64,000 nt of DNA, taken from NCBI RefSeq assembly GCF_043633585.1, contig NZ_CP141832.1, forward strand, positions 1,984,001 through 2,048,000, given 5' to 3'. The notes under the pieces are model-generated. The model saw only the letters and a program-made list of their open reading frames with translations, had not been told where the DNA came from and did no database searches. The position numbers and the translations under genes were made by a program. Shown piece after piece: positions 49,445-58,088 of the stretch (within the stretch, counting starts at the first letter, position 1; each line of letters starts with the position of its first letter). The stretch comes from Lacrimispora sinapis. GTDB lineage: Bacteria > Bacillota > Clostridia > Lachnospirales > Lachnospiraceae.

Positions 49445-50821
49445 TTAGTTCTCCTTAAATTCGTTGTTAAGGGTTTCCTGTGACTGTTTAAGTGCCTCTG
49501 TCACATCCATTCCGTCTTCAAAAATGCTGTTTAATGTGACATTACAGAATTCGTTGTTGATGGACGGATATTTTTCATCGGTATATGCCTGCAGGATGCC
49601 AATGCTGTCCTTGGTATGAAGCAGAGTATCAAACGGATTATTGGTAAAATACTGGATAAACTTGTTTTCAGGATTTTGTGTAAGCGTCTGATCGGTCCAG
49701 ACTGCCGTATTAACAGGATCAAATCCAAGCACATTCCAGACTTCTTTGTTGGATTCTTCTGAAAGCTTAATGAAAGCCATGACTTCTGCGGCCAGCTCTG
49801 CATGTTCTCCGCTTTTTACAATGGCCGTTCCGGTTCCGCCGCCGCCGATGGTCGCAATCTCACCATCCTGTTCCTTCCATACAGGAACATTGGCAATGGC
49901 TACCTGTTTCTTGATGTCACTCATATAATTGACATATCTGGAGGTCTGCCAGAACGGCATGATCTGGACAGCATAATCACCGTTATTATAGAAGGGATAT
50001 GCTTCTTCATTATCCGGCTGGCCTCCTGGGATCGTGGCAAATGCACCGGTTTCCTGCATTCCCTTGATATATTCCAGTACCTCGGTCATCTCTTTGCTTG
50101 TCAGATTCAGTTTTCCGTCCTTCTCAATATAGTCTCCGCCCTTTTGAGCCAGCATTAAGTTTACCATCCACTGAGCCGATGTCTCCACACAGGAAAAATA
50201 TTTTCCCGTAGCTTCGTGATATTTCACTCCGGCTTCCTTAAACTGGTCCCAGGTCTTGATGTCCTCATAGTTGATTCCGGCCTCCTTTAACAGCTTATCA
50301 TTGTAAAAAGCCACCGTTGTTCCTACGTGTGTCGGAAGTCCATATTCCTTTCCGTCTTTGGAGTAAATATCAAGTCTGGACTGGACGATGTTTTTCCTAT
50401 ATGGTTCAATGGCATCATTTAACTCCATCAAACCGATTTTCCCCACCATAAATGCCGGAAATTTGCCAAGCTCGATATCCACGATATCCGGTGCCCCTTC
50501 CCCGGATTCCAGAGCAAGGGATAATTTATTGTGCATGTCATCATAGGGCATATTACTCAGCACCAGTTTTACTTTTTTGTCCGGATGAGCCTCATTCCAC
50601 TTTTCTGCCATGGCAACATAGAAATCCTGGTGAAGCTCGATGAACGTCCATACATTTAAGGTGGTGACATCATCTCCCCCCACCTCCATGGTTTTCTTTC
50701 CGGCAGACAACGCACCTTTGGTGGTTTCCCCCGCATTTCCCCCAGTCGAACTGCTGCATCCTGCAATCATGGATGCCCCCATTGCCAGACACAGCAATGC
50801 TGCCAATCCCCTTTTTTTCAT
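49445..50821 (-). CDS. Sugar ABC transporter substrate-binding lipoprotein (family 1)
   Basis: 458 residues with signal peptide MKKRGLAALLCLAMGASMI and lipobox IAGC (Cys 22), then a MalE-type two-lobe domain: VTTLNVWTFIELHQDFYVAM, GEGAPDIVDIELGKFPAFM, YGLPTHVGTTVAFYNDKLL and ATIGGGGTGTAIVKSGEHAELA. AGGAGGATTTATA precedes the ATG. Second gene of the operon, 62 bp after the GH127 gene, so it probably captures arabinose-containing oligosaccharides. No ATPase is encoded here; a shared MsmX-like ATPase elsewhere would energise it. Confidence 0.93.
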   Translation of the reverse strand: MKKRGLAALLCLAMGASMIAGCSSSTGGNAGETTKGALSAGKKTMEVGGDDVTTLNVWTFIELHQDFYVAMAEKWNEAHPDKKVKLVLSNMPYDDMHNKLSLALESGEGAPDIVDIELGKFPAFMVGKIGLMELNDAIEPYRKNIVQSRLDIYSKDGKEYGLPTHVGTTVAFYNDKLLKEAGINYEDIKTWDQFKEAGVKYHEATGKYFSCVETSAQWMVNLMLAQKGGDYIEKDGKLNLTSKEMTEVLEYIKGMQETGAFATIPGGQPDNEEAYPFYNNGDYAVQIMPFWQTSRYVNYMSDIKKQVAIANVPVWKEQDGEIATIGGGGTGTAIVKSGEHAELAAEVMAFIKLSEESNKEVWNVLGFDPVNTAVWTDQTLTQNPENKFIQYFTNNPFDTLLHTKDSIGILQAYTDEKYPSINNEFCNVTLNSIFEDGMDVTEALKQSQETLNNEFKEN

Positions 50822-50882
50822 TATAAATCCTCCTTTTCGTCTTACAACTATATCAAATCAGATGATACCATCTGTATGACTC

Positions 50883-52832
50883 TTACCGGATCAGTTCTTT
50901 TATCCATACCGTCATCTCTCCTGCCTTCCGGTTCCCCCAGCTGCTGTATGGTACTGCTTTCAGTTTTACATCTTCCAACTTCCTTTTTTCCGTTCCGTAA
51001 AGGGATTGACCGCTCCAGTTGTCACTGCTGATTCTTTTGCCTTCCAGTTCTAAAGTCAGCGTTCCGCCCATGACCTCTGGTTCGTATATCTCCTTTATTT
51101 CCTGGTCAGCATCCACATAAATGGAAGCCAGATTTTTCCCGTTATCCACCTCTTCCAGGCAATAGACCACCGGTCCTTTCATCATGGCGACTTTTCCGGC
51201 GTCTGCTCTGACGTTTGGATTGGCCCGGATAAATCCTGCCTTCTCTTGATAGGCCACAGATAAAACCGTGTCAGCAAACGTTCCGCTTATGTATGCATAA
51301 CCATTTGATATCTCCGGGGAAAGGATTGTTCCGTTTTCATTCTGAACTTGGAAGTCTTTCCCATAAGCAGGAATACGGAAAGCCAGGGTCTTTTTCTGGT
51401 TTCCTTTGCTGTTTATTTTAATTACATACTTTCCCTTCCCGGGAAGTTCAGTTGTAACTTTCACACAAACCTCCTCATTGGAAAGCCGGGTTTTAACCTG
51501 ACTGCTGACATATAGATTTACATACAGGGTATGGTCATCCTTAAAATAAAGGTATTGCCCAAAAGAAGCGAGTGTCCTGGCAATATTGGGAGGACAGCAG
51601 GCACAGCCAAACCATTTCTGCCGCACCGGTTTCACATGTTCTTTTGATGTGCGTGGAATGCAGTTATCGGGCCATACCTCCATGGGATTTACATAGAAGA
51701 AATGTTTCCCGTCCAGAGAGATTCCCGATAATATGGTGTTATATAAGGCAAGCTCCACCGTATCCATAAAGGAAGCCTCTCTCGTGATTTCTGCCATCCG
51801 TCTGCCAAAAAGTGCCAGCCCAATGGAAGCACAGGTCTCCGAATAGTTGCAGTCATTGGGCAGATCATAATCCACTGTGAACCGTTCCAGTATCCCGGAA
51901 GACCCGATTCCGCCGGTCAAGTACATTCTTTTGGTTACTATGTTCTCCCACAACTTCCTGCACACCGTCAGAAGCGTTTCGTCCTGAAATTCATAGGCCA
52001 GATCTGCCATGGCACAATACATATAGACTGCTCTGACGGCATGGCCTTCTGCCGTCTTCTGCTGCCTGACCGGGAGATGAGACTGAGAATACTTTGGGTC
52101 ATATCCTTGAAAATCCGGGAAAAGAAACCGATGGCCCTCTTGCTCCATTTCCCAAAAGAAATAATTTTTCCCCACCCCCCGCTGGTCAATGAAATACTTT
52201 GCCAATGTAAGGTATTTCCTCCTGCCGGTGGTTCGGTATAGCTTTACCAGAGCCAGCTCGATTTCCTGATGCCCCGGATATCCATGCAGTTGTTCCTCTT
52301 TCGGCCCGAAAACTTCACAAATCAGATCCGCAAGCCTGGAAACGATCTTTAAAAACTTCTCCTTGCCTGTTGCCTCAAAATAAGCCACTGCTGCTTCCAT
52401 CATATGACCCGCCGTATAGAGTTCATGCCCCTCCATAAGATTCTTCCATCTTAAGTCCGGCTCCTTAACGATAAAATACGTATCCAGATAACCATCCTTC
52501 TGCTGTGCTCTTCCGATCAAGTCAATGGTCTGGTCGGCAATCCGTTCCAGCTCCTCATCCGGGTGGCAGAAAAGCGTATAAGCCACTGCCTCCAGCCACT
52601 TGGCCACATCGGTATCCTGAAATACCGCCCCCTCAAATTCTCCTTCTGCCTCACCTGCTGCTATCTTAAAATTATGTATGCAATGACTGAGTTCCGCATC
52701 TTCTTCTAAATCGTTTAATATTTTCCATTGATATGGAATAATCACTTCTTTAACCAGTCCAATGTATTTGTTCCATGATTCATCGTTGATCCGTATCATA
52801 TTCAAAGGAATACCAGATAATTTGTTTTTCAT
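50883..52832 (-). CDS. Glycoside hydrolase family 127 (beta-L-arabinofuranosidase type)
   Basis: Cytoplasmic glycosidase of about 649 residues, no signal peptide. GH127 blocks include LTGGIGSSGILERFTVDYDLPNDCNYSETCASIGLALF with the conserved Glu, and the Zn-binding Cys set in QKWFGCACCPPNIARTLAS (CxCC is the metal/nucleophile site of HypBA1). A beta-sandwich region (about 480-645) follows. ATG 52830-52832 has GAGGTG upstream; a GTG three codons earlier is possible. First gene of the sugar ABC operon, so the imported oligosaccharide is probably cleaved inside the cell. The exact linkage cannot be fixed from sequence. Confidence 0.92.
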   Translation of the reverse strand: MKNKLSGIPLNMIRINDESWNKYIGLVKEVIIPYQWKILNDLEEDAELSHCIHNFKIAAGEAEGEFEGAVFQDTDVAKWLEAVAYTLFCHPDEELERIADQTIDLIGRAQQKDGYLDTYFIVKEPDLRWKNLMEGHELYTAGHMMEAAVAYFEATGKEKFLKIVSRLADLICEVFGPKEEQLHGYPGHQEIELALVKLYRTTGRRKYLTLAKYFIDQRGVGKNYFFWEMEQEGHRFLFPDFQGYDPKYSQSHLPVRQQKTAEGHAVRAVYMYCAMADLAYEFQDETLLTVCRKLWENIVTKRMYLTGGIGSSGILERFTVDYDLPNDCNYSETCASIGLALFGRRMAEITREASFMDTVELALYNTILSGISLDGKHFFYVNPMEVWPDNCIPRTSKEHVKPVRQKWFGCACCPPNIARTLASFGQYLYFKDDHTLYVNLYVSSQVKTRLSNEEVCVKVTTELPGKGKYVIKINSKGNQKKTLAFRIPAYGKDFQVQNENGTILSPEISNGYAYISGTFADTVLSVAYQEKAGFIRANPNVRADAGKVAMMKGPVVYCLEEVDNGKNLASIYVDADQEIKEIYEPEVMGGTLTLELEGKRISSDNWSGQSLYGTEKRKLEDVKLKAVPYSSWGNRKAGEMTVWIKELIR

Positions 52833-52988
52833 CACATTCACCTCGGTTTTGGCTTCTGATTAGATGTTACATAAAGTTTTCGATTTGTTTCTATATGCTT
52901 TAAATTTCCTCTCTTTTATAACTGTATTAGCCCTATTTAACAAATATAATTGGATACTATCACATACAAATTATTCTGTAAAGAACTT

Positions 52989-53029
52989 TTGCACAATAAT
53001 TTTATATATATAAATATATAATTGTGCAA
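52989..53029. promoter_or_regulatory. Inverted repeat in the 438-bp gap upstream of the GH127 operon
   Basis: TTGCACAAT (52989-52997) and ATTGTGCAA (53021-53029) flank a 23-bp pure A/T stretch with TATATATA. It could be a bipartite operator of the sugar operon. Apart from this and the rnpB terminator the gap (52833-53270) shows no gene; a 79-codon minus-strand frame there lacks a ribosome binding site and looks random. Confidence 0.4.
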
Positions 53030-53190
53030 TTTCAACATTATTTTTGTCGTATCCTGTTTGATCGTGGTTTATAAACTGGTTTTTCTGTAATAATTTCTGA
53101 TAAATAACCGGTATTAAAAACAAAATTATCCGATCCATTATTGATTTACAGACCAGCAGTTTACCAAAGGACCACTCAAAATCCCACAAC

Positions 53191-53220
53191 AAAAAAAGCC
53201 CTGAAACCAAAGATTTCAGA
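53191..53220 (-). terminator. Terminator after RNase P RNA
   Basis: Minus strand TCTGAAATC/GTTTCAGG stem (53219-53200) followed by CTTTTTTT (53198-53191). It lies about 50 bp beyond the mature 3' end of rnpB. Confidence 0.8.
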
Positions 53221-53270
53221 ACTCTTTTAACACCATGATACTAATTGAATTTTACCATTCATTGTTTAAA

Positions 53271-53620
53271 GTTTTGAGCAAGACGATAAGCCGGGTTATG
53301 TCGTTGAATGGCCATCTATCTAGGCCTGCCGTCACCGACAGGCTCAAGCGACCTACCCGGGAGCAGACGGGCCGCCTTACGCTCCCTGTTCGGTCTTGCT
53401 TCGAATGGGGTTTACATGGCCCCTCCTGTTACCAGAAGGGCGGTGGTCTCTTACACCACCTTTCCACCCTTACCGCATGACGCGGCGGTATATTTCTGTT
53501 GCACTTTCCCTGGAGTCGCCTCCGCCAGACGTTATCTGGCATCCTGCCCTGTGAAGCCCGGACTTTCCTCACCTGCAGCCTTTCGGCTTTGCAGCTGCGG
53601 CCATTTGTCTTACTCAAAAC
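53271..53620 (-). ncRNA. rnpB: RNase P RNA (bacterial)
   Basis: Catalytic RNA that matures tRNA 5' ends. The minus strand carries the universal core GAGGAAAGTCCGGGC near 53560-53580, GCAACAGAAA, GGGTGGAAAGGTGGTG, and the 3' core ending AACCCGGCTTATCG. The ends pair as P1: GTTTTGAGTAAGAC (53620-53607) with GTCTTGCTCAAAAC (53284-53271), one wobble. The length is about 350 nt. The frames translated across it are artefacts. Confidence 0.97.
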
Positions 53621-53622
53621 TA

Positions 53623-53655
53623 TAATAGCTTATCATACATTCCTTGTTTTGTAAA
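53623..53655 (-). promoter_or_regulatory. Probable rnpB promoter
   Basis: Minus strand TTGCTT, 16 bp, TATGAT, just upstream of the P1 helix start. It lies between rnpB and the stop of the uridine kinase gene. Confidence 0.5.
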
Positions 53656-53663
53656 GCAATACC

Positions 53664-55325
53664 TTACACCCGGAAACAGCTGCCGCCGATAAACTCACGT
53701 ATGATGGAGTTGCGGGGAATGAATTCGCTGTTTACACCAAGAAAATAATCCAGAAATTTCAACAGACGCTTTGCCTCCATATATTCCGGTGATTCTCTGG
53801 GAATACCGAAAAGCAATGGCTCTGCAAACTGCTTTAACACAGCCAGTTCATAAACCGTAGCGGAATTAAACATCACATCCGCAGATTCCTGAAACGGAAA
53901 AATATAAGATTCTTCTCCATGTCTGACCGTAGGCCACATCCGTATGGTATCCTGGGCAGATGCACCTCTGGTCCTGGCATCCCGCACCATCCGGCGGATC
54001 AGACGGCAGTCCGTGGTGGGAATCCGGTTATGCTCATCAATGTTAAGCTGCGTGAGGGCGCTTACGTAGACCCGGAACTTGCTTTCCTTTGGAAGAGAAT
54101 AGGACAGCTTATCATTCAAGCAGTGAATCCCTTCAATGACCAGAATATCGTCTTTTCCCAGTTTTAAATAATCTCCCCGGTACTCTCTTTCCCCTGTCTT
54201 AAACTGATACCTTGGCATTTCCACCGTCTCTCCGGCAAGAAGCGCGGTCATATCCTTATTAAACTGCTCCACATCCAGACTTTCCAGCACTTCAAAATTG
54301 TAGCTTCCATCGGGATTTTTCGGACTGTTTACACGATTAACAAAATAATTATCGGCTGCAATAGGATGTGGGATCAGCCCCTGGGCCTTCAGCTGAACGG
54401 ATAAGCGATGGGAAAAGGTTGTTTTTCCCGAGGAAGAGGGACCGGCAATCATGACGAATTTCTTGCTTCTGTCTGCGCCGATCTTCTCCGCGATTTCAGC
54501 AATTTTCTTTTCCTGCAGGGCCTCCTGAATCAAAATAAGTTCGTTGATATTCCCCTCTGCAATCCGTTCATTCAAAGCGCCTACATGAGAGACATTGAGC
54601 CGCTCTCCCCATTTCACACTTTCTTTTAATACCTGATAGAGCTTTCTTTTATTTGCCGAATCAAAGACCGGAACCTCTTTGGGACTTTCTTTTTGAGGCA
54701 GCATGAGCATAAAGCCATCATCAAACAATTCTAAATCAAAATATTTGATATATCCGGTATTCTGCACCATGTATCCGTAGTAGTAATCTTCAAATCCGCC
54801 TATGCTGTAAATATTGACTCTGGATACCCGGCGGTAACGGAACAACCGCTCTTTGTCATACATGCGGTGCTTATGAAATAATTCAATGGCATCATCCGTA
54901 TTCACGCTCCGTTTCATGATAGGAATCTTTTTACTGACAAATTCCTCCATACGGACTTTTACCCGTTTTATCACTTCCTCTGTCAATTCAAAATCTCCGT
55001 GAGGCTCAATATAATAGCCTTTTCCAAGAGAGAAATCAACCGTTACTTTTTCAATATGATCCGTTCCCACCACATCATAGAATGCCTTCATCATAAGAAA
55101 AATAGCACTTCTGTGATAAGTCTGGATTCCGGGCTGATCATTTGCAGTATAGAAATGGAGATTGCAGTCAAACTGTACGGATTTATGAAGCTCCCTTAAT
55201 TTACCGTTTACACCGACCAGCAAAATTTCATTTTCGTATTGAGGCTGGTATTCCTTTGCGATCTCCTGATAAGTCGTTCCAATGGGATACTCTTTTGCCA
55301 CTCCGTCAATGGTTACAATTGCCAT
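53664..55325 (-). CDS. Nucleoside (uridine) kinase with N-terminal TGS/ThrRS-like domains
   Basis: 553 residues. Residues 1-65 are a TGS domain (MAIVTIDGVAKEYPIGTTYQ), 65-200 resemble the second additional domain of threonyl-tRNA synthetase (FSLGKGYYIEPHGDFELTEE), and 280-500 are a uridine kinase-type P-loop domain: FVMIAGPSSSGKTTFSHRLS, ADNYFVNRVNSPKNPDGSYNFE, DILVIEGIHCLND and RVYVSALTQLNIDEHNRIPTTDCRLIRRMVRD. The fusion is known in Clostridia and Thermotogales. AAGGAGGCAGAAT precedes the ATG. It closes the rpoD-dnaG cluster, 11 bp after nif3. The exact nucleoside substrate is uncertain. Confidence 0.92.
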   Translation of the reverse strand: MAIVTIDGVAKEYPIGTTYQEIAKEYQPQYENEILLVGVNGKLRELHKSVQFDCNLHFYTANDQPGIQTYHRSAIFLMMKAFYDVVGTDHIEKVTVDFSLGKGYYIEPHGDFELTEEVIKRVKVRMEEFVSKKIPIMKRSVNTDDAIELFHKHRMYDKERLFRYRRVSRVNIYSIGGFEDYYYGYMVQNTGYIKYFDLELFDDGFMLMLPQKESPKEVPVFDSANKRKLYQVLKESVKWGERLNVSHVGALNERIAEGNINELILIQEALQEKKIAEIAEKIGADRSKKFVMIAGPSSSGKTTFSHRLSVQLKAQGLIPHPIAADNYFVNRVNSPKNPDGSYNFEVLESLDVEQFNKDMTALLAGETVEMPRYQFKTGEREYRGDYLKLGKDDILVIEGIHCLNDKLSYSLPKESKFRVYVSALTQLNIDEHNRIPTTDCRLIRRMVRDARTRGASAQDTIRMWPTVRHGEESYIFPFQESADVMFNSATVYELAVLKQFAEPLLFGIPRESPEYMEAKRLLKFLDYFLGVNSEFIPRNSIIREFIGGSCFRV

Positions 55326-55336
55326 ATTCTGCCTCC

Positions 55337-56134
55337 TTATACTAGTGTTTCAGGAAATACCACTTCCGCCTTTTTGACGGACAGAGCCATACCGGCTTCC
55401 TTCTCCAAATAATCCTCCATAAAATCAAGAAACAGGTATTCCAATCCATAATGGCCTGCATCAATGACCGCCATATGATTGGCCGCCGCGTCAATGCCGC
55501 TGTGATGGCCGATATCTCCTGTTATAAGCACGCTTACTCCGGCTTTCAGCGCAGAACTGATCATACTCCCTCCTGCACCCGGACTGATGCCTACAAAGTC
55601 TACCGTGTCTGAAATTGTATCCTCCCCATATATTGTGAGAAACGGGAGTGAAAACCGCTCTTTGACCAGCGTGGCTACTTCCCGTATCGTCATTTTCTTA
55701 TTCAAATATCCGGTTTTCCCAATTCCATAGGAAACCTCACCCATCATGCCAGACGGCTCTAAAACCTTTCTGTCCCTAAGCCCCAGCTTTTGTGCGGCTG
55801 CATCTGCCATACAGCCCGGTGCTGCATCAAAGTTGGTGTGCATTGCATAATAAGAGATATCGTTTGCTATCAGCTTTAGAATACGCCTTCCGATAAAATC
55901 CTGATCATTGATTTTCTTCAATGGTTTAAAAATAAGCGGATGATGGGTAAGAAGCAGATCCGCTCCCCATCTAACCGCTTCCTCCACCACTTCATCCGTG
56001 GCATCCACCGCAAGAAATACCTTTTTCACTTCTTTGTCACTTCGTCCGGTTAAAAGTCCTACATTATCCCAGTCACAGGCACAGCTTACCGGTGCCAGCT
56101 GTTCCAGTTTTTTCATCAGTTCCACGCATTGCAT
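55337..56134 (-). CDS. Nif3-like dinuclear metal center protein
   Basis: 265 residues of the Nif3/YqfO family, which forms toroidal hexamers with a two-metal site. Metal ligands: LLLTHHPLIFKPLKKI (His pair), MHTNFDAAPG (Asp) and a C-terminal ITGDIGHHSGIDAAANHMAVIDAGHYGLE (His, Glu). ATG 56132-56134 (MQCVELMKKLEQL) has AAGGAGGCACAAG upstream and lies 62 bp inside the trmK end. The pairing with trmK is conserved in Firmicutes. The biochemical role is unsettled (GTP cyclohydrolase-like or metal chaperone proposals). Confidence 0.93.
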   Translation of the reverse strand: MQCVELMKKLEQLAPVSCACDWDNVGLLTGRSDKEVKKVFLAVDATDEVVEEAVRWGADLLLTHHPLIFKPLKKINDQDFIGRRILKLIANDISYYAMHTNFDAAPGCMADAAAQKLGLRDRKVLEPSGMMGEVSYGIGKTGYLNKKMTIREVATLVKERFSLPFLTIYGEDTISDTVDFVGISPGAGGSMISSALKAGVSVLITGDIGHHSGIDAAANHMAVIDAGHYGLEYLFLDFMEDYLEKEAGMALSVKKAEVVFPETLV

Positions 56135-56822
56135 CTTGTGCCTCCTTATTCCAGGACAGCTCTCTCTCAAGCTCCCTCATTCGTTTTTCTGCGGCCATAC
56201 TTTCGCCGGCAGAAAGACCGTTTAAGATTCCTTTGATCTGTTCTTCTTCTTTTACCAAATATTCTGTCAATACAGGATTCTTAGTTTGCAAAAGATTTTT
56301 TCCGTACCGGTATGAGATTTCGCGGCCGTCGTTTCCATCACCAACTGATTTTCGGACCGCCCTCATGACAACGTAATACTTTCCGTCTTCTTTTATCATA
56401 GTTTCCTGTTCGATGAAAAATGCCTGTTCCATAAGGAACCGGCGCATTTTATGAAGCTCTGACTGCGGAGATAATACCCAGCAGGGAACGTGATCCCACA
56501 AGCGTCTGCCTTCCTCCAGGATATGTATCATCAGTTCCCCGCCCATTCCAGCGATGACAACACAGTCCGCTTCGTCTTTCTCTAATTTTAAAAGTCCGTC
56601 ACTCAAACGGACTTCGATTTCATCAATAAGGCCCGCTTCCTGAATATGGGACTGAGCCCTTAACAGCGGGCCAGTCCTCACATCCATTGCTATGGCATGT
56701 TTTGCTTTTCCCTCCTGCACCAGATGGATGGGGATATAGCCGTGATCGGTTCCTATATCCGCTATCCTGCTTCCTTCCGGTACAAAAGAGGCAATGGTTT
56801 CCAAACGTTTTGATAACTTCAT
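56073..56822 (-). CDS. trmK: tRNA (adenine(22)-N1)-methyltransferase TrmK
   Basis: SAM-dependent methylation of A22 in tRNA. 249 residues; the SAM motif I is IADIGTDHGYIPIHLVQEG, then AIAMDVRTGPLLRAQSHI and CVVIAGMGGELMIHILEEG with LSPQSELHKMRRFL. A coiled-coil C-terminal region (about 185-235) matches TrmK. ATG 56820-56822 has CGGAG six to seven bases upstream; a TTG two codons earlier is less likely. It follows rpoD and overlaps nif3, the usual Firmicute order. Confidence 0.94.
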   Translation of the reverse strand: MKLSKRLETIASFVPEGSRIADIGTDHGYIPIHLVQEGKAKHAIAMDVRTGPLLRAQSHIQEAGLIDEIEVRLSDGLLKLEKDEADCVVIAGMGGELMIHILEEGRRLWDHVPCWVLSPQSELHKMRRFLMEQAFFIEQETMIKEDGKYYVVMRAVRKSVGDGNDGREISYRYGKNLLQTKNPVLTEYLVKEEEQIKGILNGLSAGESMAAEKRMRELERELSWNKEAQDAMRGTDEKTGTAGTGKLCL

Positions 56823-56843
56823 CTTCAACTCCGTCTTGTATCT

Positions 56844-58049
56844 TTAATCATCCAGATAATCCTTAAGCTTTTTGCTTCTGCTGGGATGGCGCAGTTTACG
56901 CAATGCTTTTGCTTCAATCTGGCGGATTCGTTCTCTCGTAACATTAAATTCTTTTCCGACCTCCTCCAGCGTTCTGGAACGGCCGTCATCAAGGCCGAAG
57001 CGGAGCTTTAACACCTTCTGCTCCCGTTCGGTCAGCGTATCCAAAACCTCCATCAGCTGTTCATGCAGCATGGTAAACGTAGCTGCATCTGCCGGAACCG
57101 CTACCTGGTCATCCTGTATAAAATCTCCAAGATGGCTGTCCTCTTCTTCTCCGATGGGAGTCTCCAAAGAAACCGGTTCCTGGGATACCTTCATGATTTC
57201 CCGCACCCGGTCTACCTGCATGTCCGCTCTTGCGGCAATCTCTTCTGCCACAGGTTCCCTGCCAAGCTCCTGCAAAAGCTGTCTGGAAACGCGCACCAGA
57301 CGGTTGATGGTCTCAACCATGTGAACGGGAATCCGTATAGTACGGGCCTGGTCGGCAATGGCTCTTGTAATGGCCTGTCTGATCCACCAGGTCGCATAGG
57401 TACTGAACTTGTAGCCTTTCCGGTAATCAAATTTTTCAACCGCCTTGATCAGTCCCAGATTTCCCTCCTGGATCAAATCAAGGAACTGCATTCCACGGCC
57501 CACATACCGTTTTGCAATGCTGACTACAAGGCGCAAATTGGCCTCTGTCAGCCTCTGCTTTGCGTAATCGTCACCCAGTTCTATTTGTTTTGCCAGTTCA
57601 ATTTCATCTTCACTGGAAAGAAGAGGTACTTTTCCGATCTCTTTTAAATACATGCGGACCGGGTCTTCGACACTGACCCCCTCAGGAACAGATAAATCGA
57701 TGCTTTCCATATCAATTTCTTCTTCTTCCTCAATGTCCTCTTCAATAAAAAGATCTTCATCCAGCTCCAGCTCTTCCGCTCCGATCTGAAGTACATCCAC
57801 CTTATTTGATTCTAAAAAATCGTAGATCTGATCCAGTTTATCGGAATCCAGTTTCTCTTCGGCAAAAAAATTAAGGACTTCCTGATTCTCTAATACATTC
57901 CTCTTCTTTTTTCCTAACAAAAGAAGCTGGCTTAATTTTTCTTCAAATGCCCCAGCTAATTCCTCTGTCTTTTTCTCTGCAATCTGCTCTTCTTCGGTTT
58001 TTCCTGCCCCCACCATCTTATCTGCTGTCTTCTTCACATTTTCGTCCAT
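56844..58049 (-). CDS. rpoD: Primary RNA polymerase sigma factor RpoD/SigA
   Basis: Housekeeping sigma-70, 401 residues. Region 1.1 is replaced by a lysine/glutamate-rich segment and acidic EEDIEEEEEID. Region 1.2 DPVRMYLKEIGKVPLLS, region 2 GMQFLDLIQEGNLGLIKAVEKFDYRKGYKFSTYATWWIRQAI, region 3, and region 4 TLEEVGKEFNVTRERIRQIEAKALRKLRHPSRSKKLKDYLDD are canonical. ATG 58047-58049 has GGAAGGATGG upstream; a GTG six codons before lies on that site. Located between dnaG and trmK as in the macromolecular synthesis operon. Confidence 0.97.
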   Translation of the reverse strand: MDENVKKTADKMVGAGKTEEEQIAEKKTEELAGAFEEKLSQLLLLGKKKRNVLENQEVLNFFAEEKLDSDKLDQIYDFLESNKVDVLQIGAEELELDEDLFIEEDIEEEEEIDMESIDLSVPEGVSVEDPVRMYLKEIGKVPLLSSEDEIELAKQIELGDDYAKQRLTEANLRLVVSIAKRYVGRGMQFLDLIQEGNLGLIKAVEKFDYRKGYKFSTYATWWIRQAITRAIADQARTIRIPVHMVETINRLVRVSRQLLQELGREPVAEEIAARADMQVDRVREIMKVSQEPVSLETPIGEEEDSHLGDFIQDDQVAVPADAATFTMLHEQLMEVLDTLTEREQKVLKLRFGLDDGRSRTLEEVGKEFNVTRERIRQIEAKALRKLRHPSRSKKLKDYLDD

Positions 58050-58088
58050 GTTTTTCCATCCTTCCACAGCCTGCCTATAGTGTACACC

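Noticed and set aside
52971..53210. 79-codon minus-strand ORF upstream of the GH127 gene
   Set aside because: AT-rich, low-complexity end (YIYIYKII), no ribosome binding site, and it covers the rnpB terminator.
53308..53625. Open frames on both strands across 53235-53625
   Set aside because: The segment is RNase P RNA; its conserved core and closing P1 helix explain the sequence.
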